Of a stretch of DNA of 64,000 nucleotides, positions 1 through 8,028 are shown one piece after another. Numbering within the stretch: position 1 is the first letter of the stretch; each line of letters begins with the position of its first letter. This DNA is from Agarivorans sp. Alg241-V36 (GTDB taxonomy: Bacteria > Pseudomonadota > Gammaproteobacteria > Enterobacterales > Celerinatantimonadaceae). The notes below the pieces were generated by a model that was not told the origin of the DNA, searched no databases, and saw only the letters and a list, made by a program, of their open reading frames with translations. The DNA lies in assembly GCF_900537085.1 (NCBI RefSeq), contig NZ_UNRE01000002.1:62289-126288 (forward strand), given 5' to 3'. The position numbers and the translations under genes were made by a program.

Positions 1-156
1 ATAAAGGGCCACACGCTGCATAGCAATCAGATCGGGATCATCTTGCAAGTATTCTAGAATGGCTTGGCTAGCCTCTATTTGCTGCAAAGGGCTTAACGCA
101 CTGCGCTGTTGGCGAATTTGTTTACGTAATTGCTGGCGAGGGTCGAGCTGTGTCAT
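1..156 (-). CDS. ygfA: 5-formyltetrahydrofolate cyclo-ligase, N-terminal part (runs off window)
   Basis: Only the first 52 codons are in the window; the gene continues past base 1. The translation begins MTQLDPRQQLRKQIRQQRSA and continues with the short basic and glutamine-rich helix typical of the N-terminus of 5-formyl-THF cyclo-ligases, which convert 5-formyl-THF to 5,10-methenyl-THF using ATP in the cytoplasm. The catalytic part is outside the window, so the call rests on the N-terminus alone. In many gammaproteobacteria this gene directly follows the 6S RNA gene. Here the 6S RNA lies about 21 kb away in the same orientation (21222-21404), which supports the call and makes the separation notable. 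Confidence 0.6.
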   Translation of the reverse strand, partial: MTQLDPRQQLRKQIRQQRSALSPLQQIEASQAILEYLQDDPDLIAMQRVALY

Positions 157-276
157 AAACAAGCTTTAATGGATAAATAAGACTTTAAGTGTGTATCGAT
201 ATTGGCTATCAAGCAAGGTGCTGAGGATTCTAAAGCGCAAATCAATTGATACAAGCTGAGGGAGGTCGAAAGGCCA

Positions 277-299
277 CCAAGCCTGGAATACAGGCTTGG
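277..299 (-). terminator. Perfect inverted repeat after the YeeN-like gene
   Basis: CCAAGCCTG and CAGGCTTGG form a perfect 9-bp stem with a 5-nt loop, 18 nt past the stop codon of the YeeN-like gene. Read on the minus strand it is followed by TGGCCTTTC and not by a clean T-run, so it is a weak intrinsic terminator or an mRNA 3'-end hairpin. The rest of 157-316 shows nothing else recognisable. Confidence 0.45.
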
Positions 300-316
300 T
301 AAAACGCCTAAGGCTA

Positions 317-1033
317 TTATTGCTCTACGTTGTGGTAAACGTTTTGCACGTCGTCACAGTCATCAAGCATAGCTTGGAACTTTTCAAACATCGCCACGTC
401 ATCACCGCTAATAGTGGTGTAAGTTTGTGGAATGAAGCTAATTTCTTCCAGTTCAAACTCTAACTCTGGCAAAGCTTGCGTTAATGAAGTTTTAACTTTG
501 AAGTATTCAGTGTGAGGAGCCAATACGGTGATCATACCGTCTTCGCTTTCTACGTCGGTAACTTCCACGTCGTCCATTAGTAGGATTTCTAGAATCGCGT
601 CTTCGTCGTCACCTTTAAAAGCAAAAATGGCTTGGTGGTCGAACATATGCGCCACGCTGCCTTGGTTACCAATTTTAGATTTGGTTTTTACAAAAGCTTG
701 GCGAACGTCGGTAAAGGTACGGCTGTTGTTATCGGTTAAGCAGTCAACAATTACCATACAGCCACCTGGGCCGTAACCTTCGTATCGTGCTGGAACGTAA
801 TCTTCGCCAGCGCCGCCTTTGGCTTTGTCGATAGCTTTGTCGATTACGTGGCTAGGTACTTGGTCTTTTTTGGCGCGGTCTACCACACTGCGTAGTTGCA
901 GGTTTGCGTCTAAATCGGCACCGCCGTTCTTAGCGATAACGTAGATTTCTTTACTGTATTTAGAATAAACCTTGGTTTTTGCACCAGCGGTTTTGGCCAT
1001 TGAGGCCTTGCGTACTTCAAAACTTCTGCCCAT
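317..1033 (-). CDS. yeeN: YebC/PmpR (TACO1) family protein, YeeN type
   Basis: A 238-aa protein of the YebC/TACO1 family. Members have been described as transcription regulators and, more recently, as factors that help ribosomes through difficult sequences. The N-terminus [20 protein letters not shown], followed by [18 protein letters not shown], matches the YeeN branch better than YebC itself. The family hallmark [11 protein letters not shown] and the Y-E-G-Y-G-P-G-G segment are present. The reading frame is open upstream to 1126, but homology starts at the ATG at 1031-1033, so that start is used. The gene stands alone, between the cyclo-ligase gene and a convergently placed hairpin. Which member function applies cannot be told from sequence. 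Confidence 0.85.
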   Translation of the reverse strand: MGRSFEVRKASMAKTAGAKTKVYSKYSKEIYVIAKNGGADLDANLQLRSVVDRAKKDQVPSHVIDKAIDKAKGGAGEDYVPARYEGYGPGGCMVIVDCLTDNNSRTFTDVRQAFVKTKSKIGNQGSVAHMFDHQAIFAFKGDDEDAILEILLMDDVEVTDVESEDGMITVLAPHTEYFKVKTSLTQALPELEFELEEISFIPQTYTTISGDDVAMFEKFQAMLDDCDDVQNVYHNVEQ

Positions 1034-1256
1034 GGGGATGCTCTTTTCTTCGATGCTTAAAATTCTGGGAAAGGATTTTACCAGCTGAAATGCAAGGAAC
1101 AAGGGCTGGCGCGGGTTCTCGATCAATAATGCGGTTAATTTAGTTAAATCGTGAGGTATTTAACTGTTAAAACCTCACGATTGTCTAAGTAGCTGATTCG
1201 CTAATGCTATTAATTGCTAATAAGCATTAGCTTTAATGCGTTGATTGATAAATGCT

Positions 1257-2000
1257 TTAAAGCTGCTCTAAAGACTGCTTACTTAAATAAGCAGGGTTGT
1301 AGTATTTGTCGGCTAGGCTATGCGCCTGCACCGACTGATAATCAATCACCGTGCTTTTATTGGTTTGAATGCTGTCTACCAAGGTCATGGTTGTCACTAC
1401 CGTTCGCCCGTCTCGCTGGCCTTGCTCAAAGTAGGCTTGTTTTGCCAACTTCCCTGACTTTAAGTAAAGGTCCGCTTTAAGTGGAAAATTATTGTTTTGG
1501 TCTACCCATAAGTCGATTTTTTGGTAGCTGGCACCACTGGTTTTGGCTTGTAGTTGCAAGTGTTGGGCGCTTACCCCGTCTATCTCACTTACCTCTCCTA
1601 GCTTGCCTTGGTAATCTTCGCTCCAGGTAAGGGTAGAAATATCGCCTACCGAGGCTTCCCCCAATAGCTTTTGCATGGGAGTAATGCGAATCGGCCTGCG
1701 ACTGTTTGGCATAAGCAGCCAGTAGTTATCGCCTAACATCAGCATTTTTTGCCCTAGCTCCGATTGCGCTTTAAATACCACTAGTGATTCTCGCTCTGGG
1801 CGAATATACACGTTGTAGCGGTGTTGCTTTTTAAGTTGCTGCTTCTCAAATTGACTCACTTCGGTCACCACTTTGGCAGACGCGCTTTGCAAGCGATAGC
1901 TGTCGGCTTCGAGTAAACGCAGGCTTACTTCTTCGTTGGCTTGGGCTAAACCTATGCTAAACAAGCCGCCTAATACCCACAGTTTAAATAGACTAAACAT
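1257..2000 (-). CDS. LolA-like outer membrane lipoprotein-sorting protein
   Basis: A 247-aa protein with a signal peptide (about residues 1-21, ending GLAQA-NEE), so probably periplasmic. The body is beta-rich, with LolA-like features: a repeated series of strands, the W-L-L-M-P-N-S-R-R-P-I-R-I-T-P segment and the I-D-L-W-V-D segment. It resembles the outer membrane lipoprotein-sorting proteins that accompany LolCDE-like ABC transporters and are thought to accept a lipid or lipoprotein from the inner-membrane complex. Its start overlaps the permease stop by 8 bp, so it is the last gene of a four-gene operon read leftward from 4520. The substrate is unknown. Confidence 0.75.
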   Translation of the reverse strand: MFSLFKLWVLGGLFSIGLAQANEEVSLRLLEADSYRLQSASAKVVTEVSQFEKQQLKKQHRYNVYIRPERESLVVFKAQSELGQKMLMLGDNYWLLMPNSRRPIRITPMQKLLGEASVGDISTLTWSEDYQGKLGEVSEIDGVSAQHLQLQAKTSGASYQKIDLWVDQNNNFPLKADLYLKSGKLAKQAYFEQGQRDGRTVVTTMTLVDSIQTNKSTVIDYQSVQAHSLADKYYNPAYLSKQSLEQL

Positions 2001-3207
2001 AAATAAGTGCCTCGGTAATCGGCTTTTTTAAGCCTTTGTTGGCGGCAATGGCAGATGCCAAAGCGCAAATACACACCACGCCTAAAGAGACCATGGCCGC
2101 GAGATAAAACGAAAAGGTAATATGCAGTGGGTAACCAACGCTGCGTCCGGGTGGCGGAGGCATTTGAATATCGGCGAATAGCAGGCTGATGGATACCGAG
2201 CCACTAAGCAATACACCAATCACACTGCCAATTAATGCCAGCACTACTGCCTCTAATACAAAGCCAATTAGCTGTTCTGAGTTGGCAGTGCCTAAGGCAG
2301 ATAGAGTGCCTATTTCGCGAGTACGTTCGGTGACCGACATGCTTAGGGTGTTAAACAGCGATACAAATACCACTAGCGCCATAATAAAGCCCATTACTCC
2401 AAAGATGCGGTTGTACAAGCCTTTCACTGCCTCGTAGAAAAAGGCTTGTTCCCACCAAGGCGTTACCAATAGGGCTGGCTGCTGTTGCTCTACTTGTTGC
2501 TGCAGTTGATTAATATCTTGATTGGCAAAGGCAAACACCGACATTAAGCTCATTTTATCGGTGGCGAGCAAAGCTTGGCTATCGCTTAATGAGATATAAA
2601 CCAAACGCTTATCCATCTCTGGAACACCAGTAGACACAATGCCTTGTACGGTAAAGTCGAAGGCATTTAGCGCGCCCTCGGTAGTAGTGCTGAGTAAGGT
2701 GAGCCAGTCGCCGGGCTGCACTTTCATATTGCGTGCTAGTTCATCACCCAGCAGTATTTGTGGCATGTCTTGTTGAGCTTGCTCAGTAAGTAGCTTTCCA
2801 GCTTTAAGATCTAAAAAGGGGCCCTTTTGGGTGAACTCGCTGGCCAATACGCCTTGGCCAATAAAAATGGCTGACTTATCGCCATTGCTAATTAAACCGC
2901 TAAATTCTATGCGTGGCTGTACCGCCTTTATGCCGTTTAATGCCATTAGCTCTTGGCGTTGTTGCTGCCAGTTTTCTAAGCCATATTGCAAGGGCGTATC
3001 TTCTTGCTCATTAAAATACTCGGGGCTAGACAGAGTTAAGTGGCCAGTGTCGCGGGCTGCTGCTTCGGCTAGCGATTGATAGGTAAACAAACCAAAGCCG
3101 CCGGCTGTGACTAAAGCCATTACCGCAATCGCGATAATGAGCACCGACATAATGCTGCGGCGACGATTACGTTGTACGTTAAGTAGAGCATGTTTTAAGC
3201 GACGCAT
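1993..3207 (-). CDS. ABC transporter permease, FtsX/MacB (LolC/E) type
   Basis: A 404-aa inner-membrane permease. One N-terminal membrane segment (about residues 19-46) is followed by a large periplasmic MacB_PCD-like domain and three C-terminal segments of the FtsX fold. The sequence SLFNTLSMSVTERTREIGTL is the characteristic loop after the second membrane segment. The start is set at the ATG at 3205-3207, preceded by GGGAGGTAAG, an excellent ribosome binding site; an in-frame extension to 3264 lacks one. It overlaps the ATPase gene by 13 bp and the LolA-like gene by 8 bp, indicating translational coupling. It probably works with both to extract or export an envelope substrate. Confidence 0.88.
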   Translation of the reverse strand: MRRLKHALLNVQRNRRRSIMSVLIIAIAVMALVTAGGFGLFTYQSLAEAAARDTGHLTLSSPEYFNEQEDTPLQYGLENWQQQRQELMALNGIKAVQPRIEFSGLISNGDKSAIFIGQGVLASEFTQKGPFLDLKAGKLLTEQAQQDMPQILLGDELARNMKVQPGDWLTLLSTTTEGALNAFDFTVQGIVSTGVPEMDKRLVYISLSDSQALLATDKMSLMSVFAFANQDINQLQQQVEQQQPALLVTPWWEQAFFYEAVKGLYNRIFGVMGFIMALVVFVSLFNTLSMSVTERTREIGTLSALGTANSEQLIGFVLEAVVLALIGSVIGVLLSGSVSISLLFADIQMPPPPGRSVGYPLHITFSFYLAAMVSLGVVCICALASAIAANKGLKKPITEALIYV

Positions 3208-3881
3208 GCGCTTACCTCCCTGGATAATACTTGTCCGTCTAATAGTTCTATTTGGCGGTCGCAATGCTCACTCATACGGTTATCATGAGTGGCAATCACA
3301 AAGGTGGTGTTGTGGCTTTTGCCTATAGACTTCATTAGCTCTACAACTTGGTGAGCGGTATGGCTGTCTAGGCTAGCCGTGGGTTCGTCGGCAATCACCA
3401 AGCGAGGCTGGTGAATAAGCGCGCGAGCCACCGCAATCCGCTGTTGCTGGCCACCCGATAAACGGTCGGGTTTAGCCTGAGCAAACTCTGCCATGCCTAC
3501 GGCATCTAAAATCTGCATAATGCGCTGTTTACGCTGCTGACTTGGCACTTGGTTAAGCATTAGTGGGTACTCAACATTTTCGTAAGCACTCATCACCGGC
3601 ACTAAGTTAAAGCGCTGAAAAACAAAGCCCAATTGCTGCCTGCGCAGCTGCATACAATGCTGAGGATCCTTATCTAACTTTTCACCATCAAAGTAGAGCT
3701 CGCCTTGGTAGCTAAGATCCAACAAACCACAAATGTTCAGTAAGGTGCTTTTGCCCGAGCCAGAGGGGCCGCAAAGAGCAATCATTTCGCCAGCACGAAT
3801 GTGTTCGTTTACATCATTCAGTGCTTGTTGGCTTACTTGACCCGTTTGGTAGAACTTATTTAAGCCTTTAAATTGCAACAT
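3195..3881 (-). CDS. ABC transporter ATP-binding protein, LolD/MacB type
   Basis: A 228-aa ATPase with all the usual motifs: Walker A GPSGSGKST (residues 38-46), signature LSGGQQQR (141-148), Walker B LVIADEP (161-167) and the downstream switch histidine in ATHD. Length and motif pattern fit the LolD/MacB/YbbA class that pairs with FtsX-type permeases. The ATG at 3879-3881 has AAGGA upstream. The stop lies 13 bp inside the permease gene, and the start is 9 bp after the preceding small gene. The complex would drive ATP-dependent extraction or export at the inner membrane; nothing here identifies the substrate. Confidence 0.9.
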   Translation of the reverse strand: MLQFKGLNKFYQTGQVSQQALNDVNEHIRAGEMIALCGPSGSGKSTLLNICGLLDLSYQGELYFDGEKLDKDPQHCMQLRRQQLGFVFQRFNLVPVMSAYENVEYPLMLNQVPSQQRKQRIMQILDAVGMAEFAQAKPDRLSGGQQQRIAVARALIHQPRLVIADEPTASLDSHTAHQVVELMKSIGKSHNTTFVIATHDNRMSEHCDRQIELLDGQVLSREVSACVA

Positions 3882-3890
3882 ATTCCATCC

Positions 3891-4520
3891 TTAGCTTTTG
3901 CCATGTTCAGCCATTAGCTGCGCGGTAAGCTGGCTATAATCATCCTTCACGCCAGTTTGCTGTAGTTGCTTAAACCACTGCTCAGCCAATGCGGGTTGCT
4001 GATTGTTTAAAGCCGCTTCTATAGCAAAGCGATAAACCCAAGAAGTGGCTGGCGCTGGAGATTGCAAAAAGCGCTGGTCGTTAAGCACTTGCTTGAATAG
4101 CTGCATGCCTTGGTCTTGGTAGTTAAAGAAATCGGGCACGCGAGTATAGGTAACAGCCGCTGTGGCTTGCATAAAAATGGCCTGCGGAAGGTGACGATAT
4201 TGCTGCTGCCATTGCTGTTCACTAATCATGTTTAGTGCTTTATTCATACGTGCCAAGCCATCTTCGGTGTAGCTCATTTTGCTCCAAGGCATCCAAGCAT
4301 CGTCACCTTTTAGGGTTTCTGTGCCTCCCAAATAAAACAAGGTCCATGGGTCGCTAGGTTGTTGCTGGTGGGCTTGTTGCAGCTCTTTGTACAGAGTATC
4401 TAACTGTGAATAGTCGCCTTGGGTAGCCTGGTAGTAAGTCGCAAGTTGTTGCTCGTTAATGCTAGCGCTTGCCGAATAAGAGCAAACAAGTAGTAGGCTG
4501 GCTAAAGTAAGCTTTTTCAT
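3891..4520 (-). CDS. Exported protein of unknown function, first gene of the ABC operon
   Basis: A 209-aa protein with a clear signal peptide (MKKLTLASLLLVCSYSASAS). The mature part is helical and rich in glutamine, with a repeated pattern of aromatic and alanine positions reminiscent of TPR-like helical repeats, but no family was recognised. The ATG at 4518-4520 is chosen over an in-frame TTG two codons upstream because AAGGAT lies at the right distance. It leads the operon with the ATPase, permease and LolA-like genes, so it may be a periplasmic accessory factor of that transporter. Confidence 0.65.
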   Translation of the reverse strand: MKKLTLASLLLVCSYSASASINEQQLATYYQATQGDYSQLDTLYKELQQAHQQQPSDPWTLFYLGGTETLKGDDAWMPWSKMSYTEDGLARMNKALNMISEQQWQQQYRHLPQAIFMQATAAVTYTRVPDFFNYQDQGMQLFKQVLNDQRFLQSPAPATSWVYRFAIEAALNNQQPALAEQWFKQLQQTGVKDDYSQLTAQLMAEHGKS

Positions 4521-4830
4521 GATCAATCCTTGTCAGTTGAGTACATGAGCAAGATTACGATTGATGTTGTTTAATAACTGTTCGATGCGATAAAAGGTAG
4601 TTGGCGCAGATTAATGGAATGTTGAGCTGATGAATGAGCGGAGCAAAGAGTAGGGCTTAAAGTGCTTACTTCATGACTAGTCAAAGAGATTGCTTGCGGG
4701 CCGCAATCTTACCTCATTCACCGTTGCTTAGCTTATATTGGCGAACAATACAGTCTGACCTATTTCGTTGTAAATGAACCTTTCTGAACGGATAAATGCT
4801 GTGATGATATACAGAAATCGGTGATTTCTA

Positions 4831-4930
4831 CTTTCTACAAGTGATTGCATACTTTTGTGCTGATATTTCAATCACTTTTCTGGCTAGGTGGCTGATGCCG
4901 TTAATAAAAGGTGATAGTCTTGGATTTATC
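4831..4930 (+). repeat. 100-nt leader repeat, copy 1, ahead of a cassette-like locus
   Basis: This 100-nt noncoding block aligns without gaps to 19082-19181; by hand count about 79 of 100 positions agree. The best-conserved pieces are CTTTTGTGCTGAT, GCTAGGTGGCTGATGC and GGTGATA. Each copy lies just upstream of a short GTTAGG/GTTAAGG core and a gene with cassette-like features. This copy is followed by about 50 nt absent from the other copy, including the perfect palindrome CCTTGTTTAAACAAGG at 4955-4970, and then by TTAATAAGTTGTTAGG. The rest of 4521-5004 shows no gene. Function unknown; it could be a recombination-site or promoter region. Confidence 0.7.
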
Positions 4931-5004
4931 AGATGCGTGAAAGGAGGAAATTTTCCTTGTTTAAACAAGGAGTTTTACTCTTAATAAGTTGTTAGGTTTT
5001 TAAA

Positions 5005-5643
5005 ATGTATCAAGAGAGACATTCGTCCATAAGAAAAGTGATTTCCGATTGTGCGCTGCTAGCTCTCATTTTTGTTTTGCTGCTTAGCGGCTCATTCATG
5101 ATTATTAATGGGGATACAGCTGGCAAGCCTCCTGAGATGGTCAAGCTATTTATCTCTGGTGTATTTTTTCTAGGTGCAATGCTAATTTTATATGGCCTAA
5201 TTTATCAAGTTAGAAGAATACGTAACTTTCGAGGAGATTGGCGTATTGAACTAAAGCGCGACTCTATTAGATTAGAAACGCCTGACAATGAAGAAGTAGA
5301 GCCGTTCGAGATTGACCCCAAAAAAATTAGAAAATTGTCCAGAGAAGCTTATGACGATGACGGGATATGGTACAAATGGTTTATATATACTGAAGATGGT
5401 GGCAACGAATTAAAGAAACAGTTTGAAATAGGCCCGTTTTCGGAAGAGAAAATCGCAGATGAAATTAATAGGTTTTACGGTATAAAAATGGTGGAGGTCG
5501 ACATTAGCGGTGAGGTTTGTGACTGGCGCTATAGTCTCTGGTTCCGGTTAAAAGCACTACTTAGCTCTGTTTTTGGAATATTAATTTTTCTGTCCTTTGT
5601 CATTCCTGGGTTCTTCTATCTTGTAAAGGTGATTAGTCATTAA
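5005..5643 (+). CDS. Membrane protein of unknown function, cassette-like gene
   Basis: A 212-aa protein with two membrane segments near the N-terminus (about residues 16-35 and 46-66), a charged cytoplasmic-looking middle domain of about 110 residues, and one C-terminal segment (about 185-208). No family was recognised. The gene begins 12 nt after a GTTAGG core and its stop codon lies at the edge of an attC-like site, the layout expected of an integron gene cassette. It is more A+T-rich than the flanking core genes, consistent with transfer. Weak AGG upstream of the ATG. Confidence 0.7.
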   Translation: MYQERHSSIRKVISDCALLALIFVLLLSGSFMIINGDTAGKPPEMVKLFISGVFFLGAMLILYGLIYQVRRIRNFRGDWRIELKRDSIRLETPDNEEVEPFEIDPKKIRKLSREAYDDDGIWYKWFIYTEDGGNELKKQFEIGPFSEEKIADEINRFYGIKMVEVDISGEVCDWRYSLWFRLKALLSSVFGILIFLSFVIPGFFYLVKVISH

Positions 5644-5644
5644 A

Positions 5645-5715
5645 CTAACAAATCAATCAACTTCGCGCCTACGGCGACGGACGTAGCAAAGCTGCACCGG
5701 TTATTGAGGCGTTAG
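5645..5715 (+). other. attC-like recombination site
   Basis: A 71-bp imperfect inverted repeat directly after the preceding stop codon. The outer boxes are CTAAC (5645-5649) and GTTAG (5711-5715). The inner boxes are TCAATCAA (5653-5660) and TTATTGA (5701-5707), which pair except for one extra C on the left side. That is the single extrahelical base typical of attC sites of integron cassettes. The centre is variable with partial inverted symmetry. The next gene starts 15 nt later. No integrase gene is in the window. Confidence 0.7.
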
Positions 5716-5729
5716 CGATCTAAGTTGAT

Positions 5730-6371
5730 ATGAAAACGAATATTAGTCTCGAAAAAATTTCAGGTTGTGCCAAAAAAGCTAAGGCTATTCGGACATGGTT
5801 TGACTCCAAAAATCATCCTGAGAATTATCAAGAAGTAGAAGATCTTGAGTGTGTTCGAGATTTTGTCCACACAATAGATCTTCTCGAAACTGTTTTATGC
5901 CGGTTTGAGATTCAAGCTAGGCTCACAGAGTTAGCTTTAAAAGATATGGAATCCATCGAAGAGGGGGCTTTAGGATGGGAGTTCTTTCAGATTGATGTTG
6001 AAGAAACTTTTGCGTCTAGCTTTATGGAGTTAACTTATCAGCTTTCAAATGCTTGGAAAGAACTTGATAAATTCACTCAGAAGTCCTCTTCATTTGAAAT
6101 TCTTGGCTCAACGCATGTCAAATTGAGTAGCACATTCCTCGCTCGACACAAAGCTACGCATTTCGACCCCGACGGTTTCCAGCGTCACGAAGTTTCAAGA
6201 GAGTATGCTATTTTAAGGCGCCCATACAGCGTAAAGGATGGAGTATTGGAAAAAGGGTTGGTTAGGCACACAGCTCCGAAGACCGCTAAGTTGATTCGTG
6301 ATGCATTTGGGGAGTGTAACCAATACTTGGATAGTTTCTTGGCTGCTACTTGCCAACAAAACGATAATTAA
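5730..6371 (+). CDS. Protein of unknown function, second gene of the first cassette-like locus
   Basis: A 213-aa soluble protein, largely helical and rich in Glu, Lys and Leu, with no signal peptide or membrane segment. No family or catalytic motif was recognised. Residues 120-165 contain a His-rich patch (HVKLSSTFLARHKATHFDPD). It begins 15 nt after the attC-like site at 5645-5715, and its stop codon overlaps a TTAAC box resembling the left end of another such site. Its base composition is unlike the neighbouring core genes. It is best described as the probable cargo of a second cassette. Confidence 0.65.
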   Translation: MKTNISLEKISGCAKKAKAIRTWFDSKNHPENYQEVEDLECVRDFVHTIDLLETVLCRFEIQARLTELALKDMESIEEGALGWEFFQIDVEETFASSFMELTYQLSNAWKELDKFTQKSSSFEILGSTHVKLSSTFLARHKATHFDPDGFQRHEVSREYAILRRPYSVKDGVLEKGLVRHTAPKTAKLIRDAFGECNQYLDSFLAATCQQNDN

Positions 6372-6647
6372 CAAGTCAATTAACTACGCGCATTTTGTAC
6401 CGGAAGCAGTAAAGCAACGGCGGTGTGATGTGTTAATTCTAATATCACTTTTAATTCATCCTACATATTTTTCCAGCCGAGCTTTTAACTCATTTACATC
6501 CCAAAATGTGCCTAGAAATGATCTACCTTTATTAGCCTGGCAGACGTTGATGAATAGCAGTTGCTACAATAGTCGATTAAGCCTCGTTAGCTGAGGGAAG
6601 AAAAATAGCCTGAACACCTGTTGAGGCTTTATTGTTGGTCAGTAGCA
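6367..6647. other. Gene-free stretch with a degenerate attC-like half and a possible gene remnant
   Basis: The left end, TTAACAAGTCAATTAACTAC, closely resembles the left half of the attC-like site at 5645 (CTAACAAATCAATCAACTTC). The expected right half is not clear; the best candidate core is GTTAAT near 6432. On the minus strand, bases 6456-6560 encode 34 codons ending GRSFLGTFWDVNELKARLEK plus YVG and stop. This reads like the tail of a real protein but has no start, so it may be a decayed gene. Nothing else is recognisable. Confidence 0.3.
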
Positions 6648-7112
6648 CTAAACCACAATATTCGTTGTCACTTTAGTGGTCACTGAGTTGGCAATAAAAC
6701 ATTGCTGGTGGGCTTGGTGGTGCATTTTCTCAAGCTTCTCAAGACTCACTTGTTGTTCTGCAAACACCACTTTAGGGTTGAGTGTTACTTCGGTCATGGC
6801 CATTTTACCTTGTTCATTTAAGGCCATTACGCCTACCGCTTTGTCTTCATAGCTATTTACCACTAAACGGTTTTTAGCGGCAATCGATAAGAAAAACAGC
6901 ATATGGCAGCTCGACAGCGAGGCCACAAAGGCTTCTTCGGGGTCAACGTTTGCTTCTACCGAGTAAGGCAGCGGCACTACATGTGGAGAAGAAGAGGCCG
7001 CAATGGTTTGGCCGCCATCAAAGTGCCAATGGTGGCCTCGGCTGTATTGGTTGTTGGTATAGGTTTCATCGGCTTGGCGTTGCCACTCTACAATGGCGAA
7101 GTATTCAGACAT
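6648..7112 (-). CDS. OsmC/Ohr family peroxiredoxin-like protein
   Basis: A 154-aa OsmC-family protein. Members reduce organic hydroperoxides with a cysteine pair in the cytoplasm. The two expected cysteines are present, in LSSCHMLFFL and HQQCFIANSV, with the conserved N-P-E/D-E-A-type stretch (VDPEEAFVASLSSCH). The branch resembles the stand-alone OsmC-like proteins more than Ohr. The ATG at 7110-7112 is used because AGGA precedes it at suitable spacing; an upstream in-frame TTG lacks support. It is divergent from the cupin gene at 7270. The 7113-7269 gap presumably holds both promoters. Confidence 0.85.
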   Translation of the reverse strand: MSEYFAIVEWQRQADETYTNNQYSRGHHWHFDGGQTIAASSSPHVVPLPYSVEANVDPEEAFVASLSSCHMLFFLSIAAKNRLVVNSYEDKAVGVMALNEQGKMAMTEVTLNPKVVFAEQQVSLEKLEKMHHQAHQQCFIANSVTTKVTTNIVV

Positions 7113-7269
7113 AAGCAATCCTAGGAGAAAGCAAAGGTAAACGGCACTGGCTTAGCATGCTGCAGTCGCTGGTGCTTGGCAATCACAAATCTAAGGATAA
7201 GAGCATTGGCTTGAAATTTATTGTTAAGCAAGCAACTCTATTGTTTAACAACCTTGTTTTGGAAACATC

Positions 7270-7926
7270 ATGTTAAATATGAATTTTGACCAAGCTTTGG
7301 CGATTAATACCGAACAAATGGATTGGCTGGCTAGCCCTTCGGCTGGGGTATTGCGTAAACCGCTCGAGCGAGAAGCTAAAGAATCTGGCCATGTAACCAG
7401 CATTGTGCAGTATCAACCAGAGTCGTTTTTCCCAGAGCATCCACACCCGCAAGGTGAAGAGATATTTGTATTAGAGGGCGTGTTTTCTGATGAGCTGGGC
7501 GATTACCCTGCGGGTACGTATATTCGTAACCCGCCGGGCACTAAACATAGCCCCTTTAGTAAACAAGGCTGCGTGATATTTGTAAAACTTAATCAGTTTG
7601 ATGCTCGAGACCTTAGGTCGGTGAGAGTTAATACTAAACAAACTGCTTGGTTACCCGGCATAGGTGGCCTTGAGGTAATGCCCTTACATGAGTTTGAGCA
7701 TGAGCATGTAGCTTTGGTTAAGTGGCCTGCAGGAGAGGTATTTCAGCCGCATCGGCATTTTGGCGGAGAAGAAATTTTAGTGCTGTCGGGAGAGTTTAAA
7801 GATGAACATGGTAGCTACCCAAAACATACTTGGCTGCGCAGCCCGCACATGAGTCAGCATCATCCCTTTGTTGAACAAGAAACGATTATTTTGGTGAAAA
7901 CGGGTCACTTACCGGTAGAGAGTTAA
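7270..7926 (+). CDS. Double-cupin protein, ChrR-like
   Basis: A 218-aa protein made of two similar cupin domains, about residues 20-115 and 125-215. Likely metal ligands are His57, His59, Glu63 and His93 in the first, and His161, His163, Glu167 and His197 in the second (motifs HPHPQGEEIFVLEG and PHRHFGGEEILVLSG). The arrangement resembles the cupin part of ChrR anti-sigma factors, but the N-terminal zinc-binding anti-sigma domain is missing, so it is more likely a stand-alone metal-binding enzyme or sensor. No sigma factor gene is adjacent. The ATG at 7270 follows GGAAACATC; an in-frame ATG three codons on is also possible. Confidence 0.75.
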   Translation: MLNMNFDQALAINTEQMDWLASPSAGVLRKPLEREAKESGHVTSIVQYQPESFFPEHPHPQGEEIFVLEGVFSDELGDYPAGTYIRNPPGTKHSPFSKQGCVIFVKLNQFDARDLRSVRVNTKQTAWLPGIGGLEVMPLHEFEHEHVALVKWPAGEVFQPHRHFGGEEILVLSGEFKDEHGSYPKHTWLRSPHMSQHHPFVEQETIILVKTGHLPVES

Positions 7927-7978
7927 GCACCATTGTAGGCAAAGGGATGAAACAGGGCTGAGCGAGAAAGAAGTAAGA

Positions 7979-8013
7979 GCGATGCCCAATGAGGAGAGTC
8001 GGGCGGGCATCGC
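7979..8013. terminator. Inverted repeat between convergent genes
   Basis: GCGATGCCC (7979-7987) and GGGCATCGC (8005-8013) form a perfect 9-bp stem with a 17-nt loop between the convergent cupin and alginate lyase genes. There is no T-run on either side, so it could be a bidirectional 3'-end hairpin or a repeat element and not a classic intrinsic terminator. Confidence 0.4.
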
Positions 8014-8028
8014 CCCTACAAAACCTTA

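Noticed and set aside
1034-1126. N-terminal extension of the YeeN-like protein
   Set aside because: The family match starts at the ATG at 1031-1033; the upstream codons do not resemble the family.
1214-1480. Plus-strand frame opposite the LolA-like gene
   Set aside because: No start signal, and the opposite strand is clearly coding with a signal peptide and operon overlap.
6298-6594. 98-codon plus-strand frame overlapping the end of the second cassette-like gene
   Set aside because: It crosses the stop codon and the degenerate attC-like half; no binding site and no family.
7979-8013. REP-type element
   Set aside because: Only one copy was seen in the window, so it is listed as a simple hairpin.
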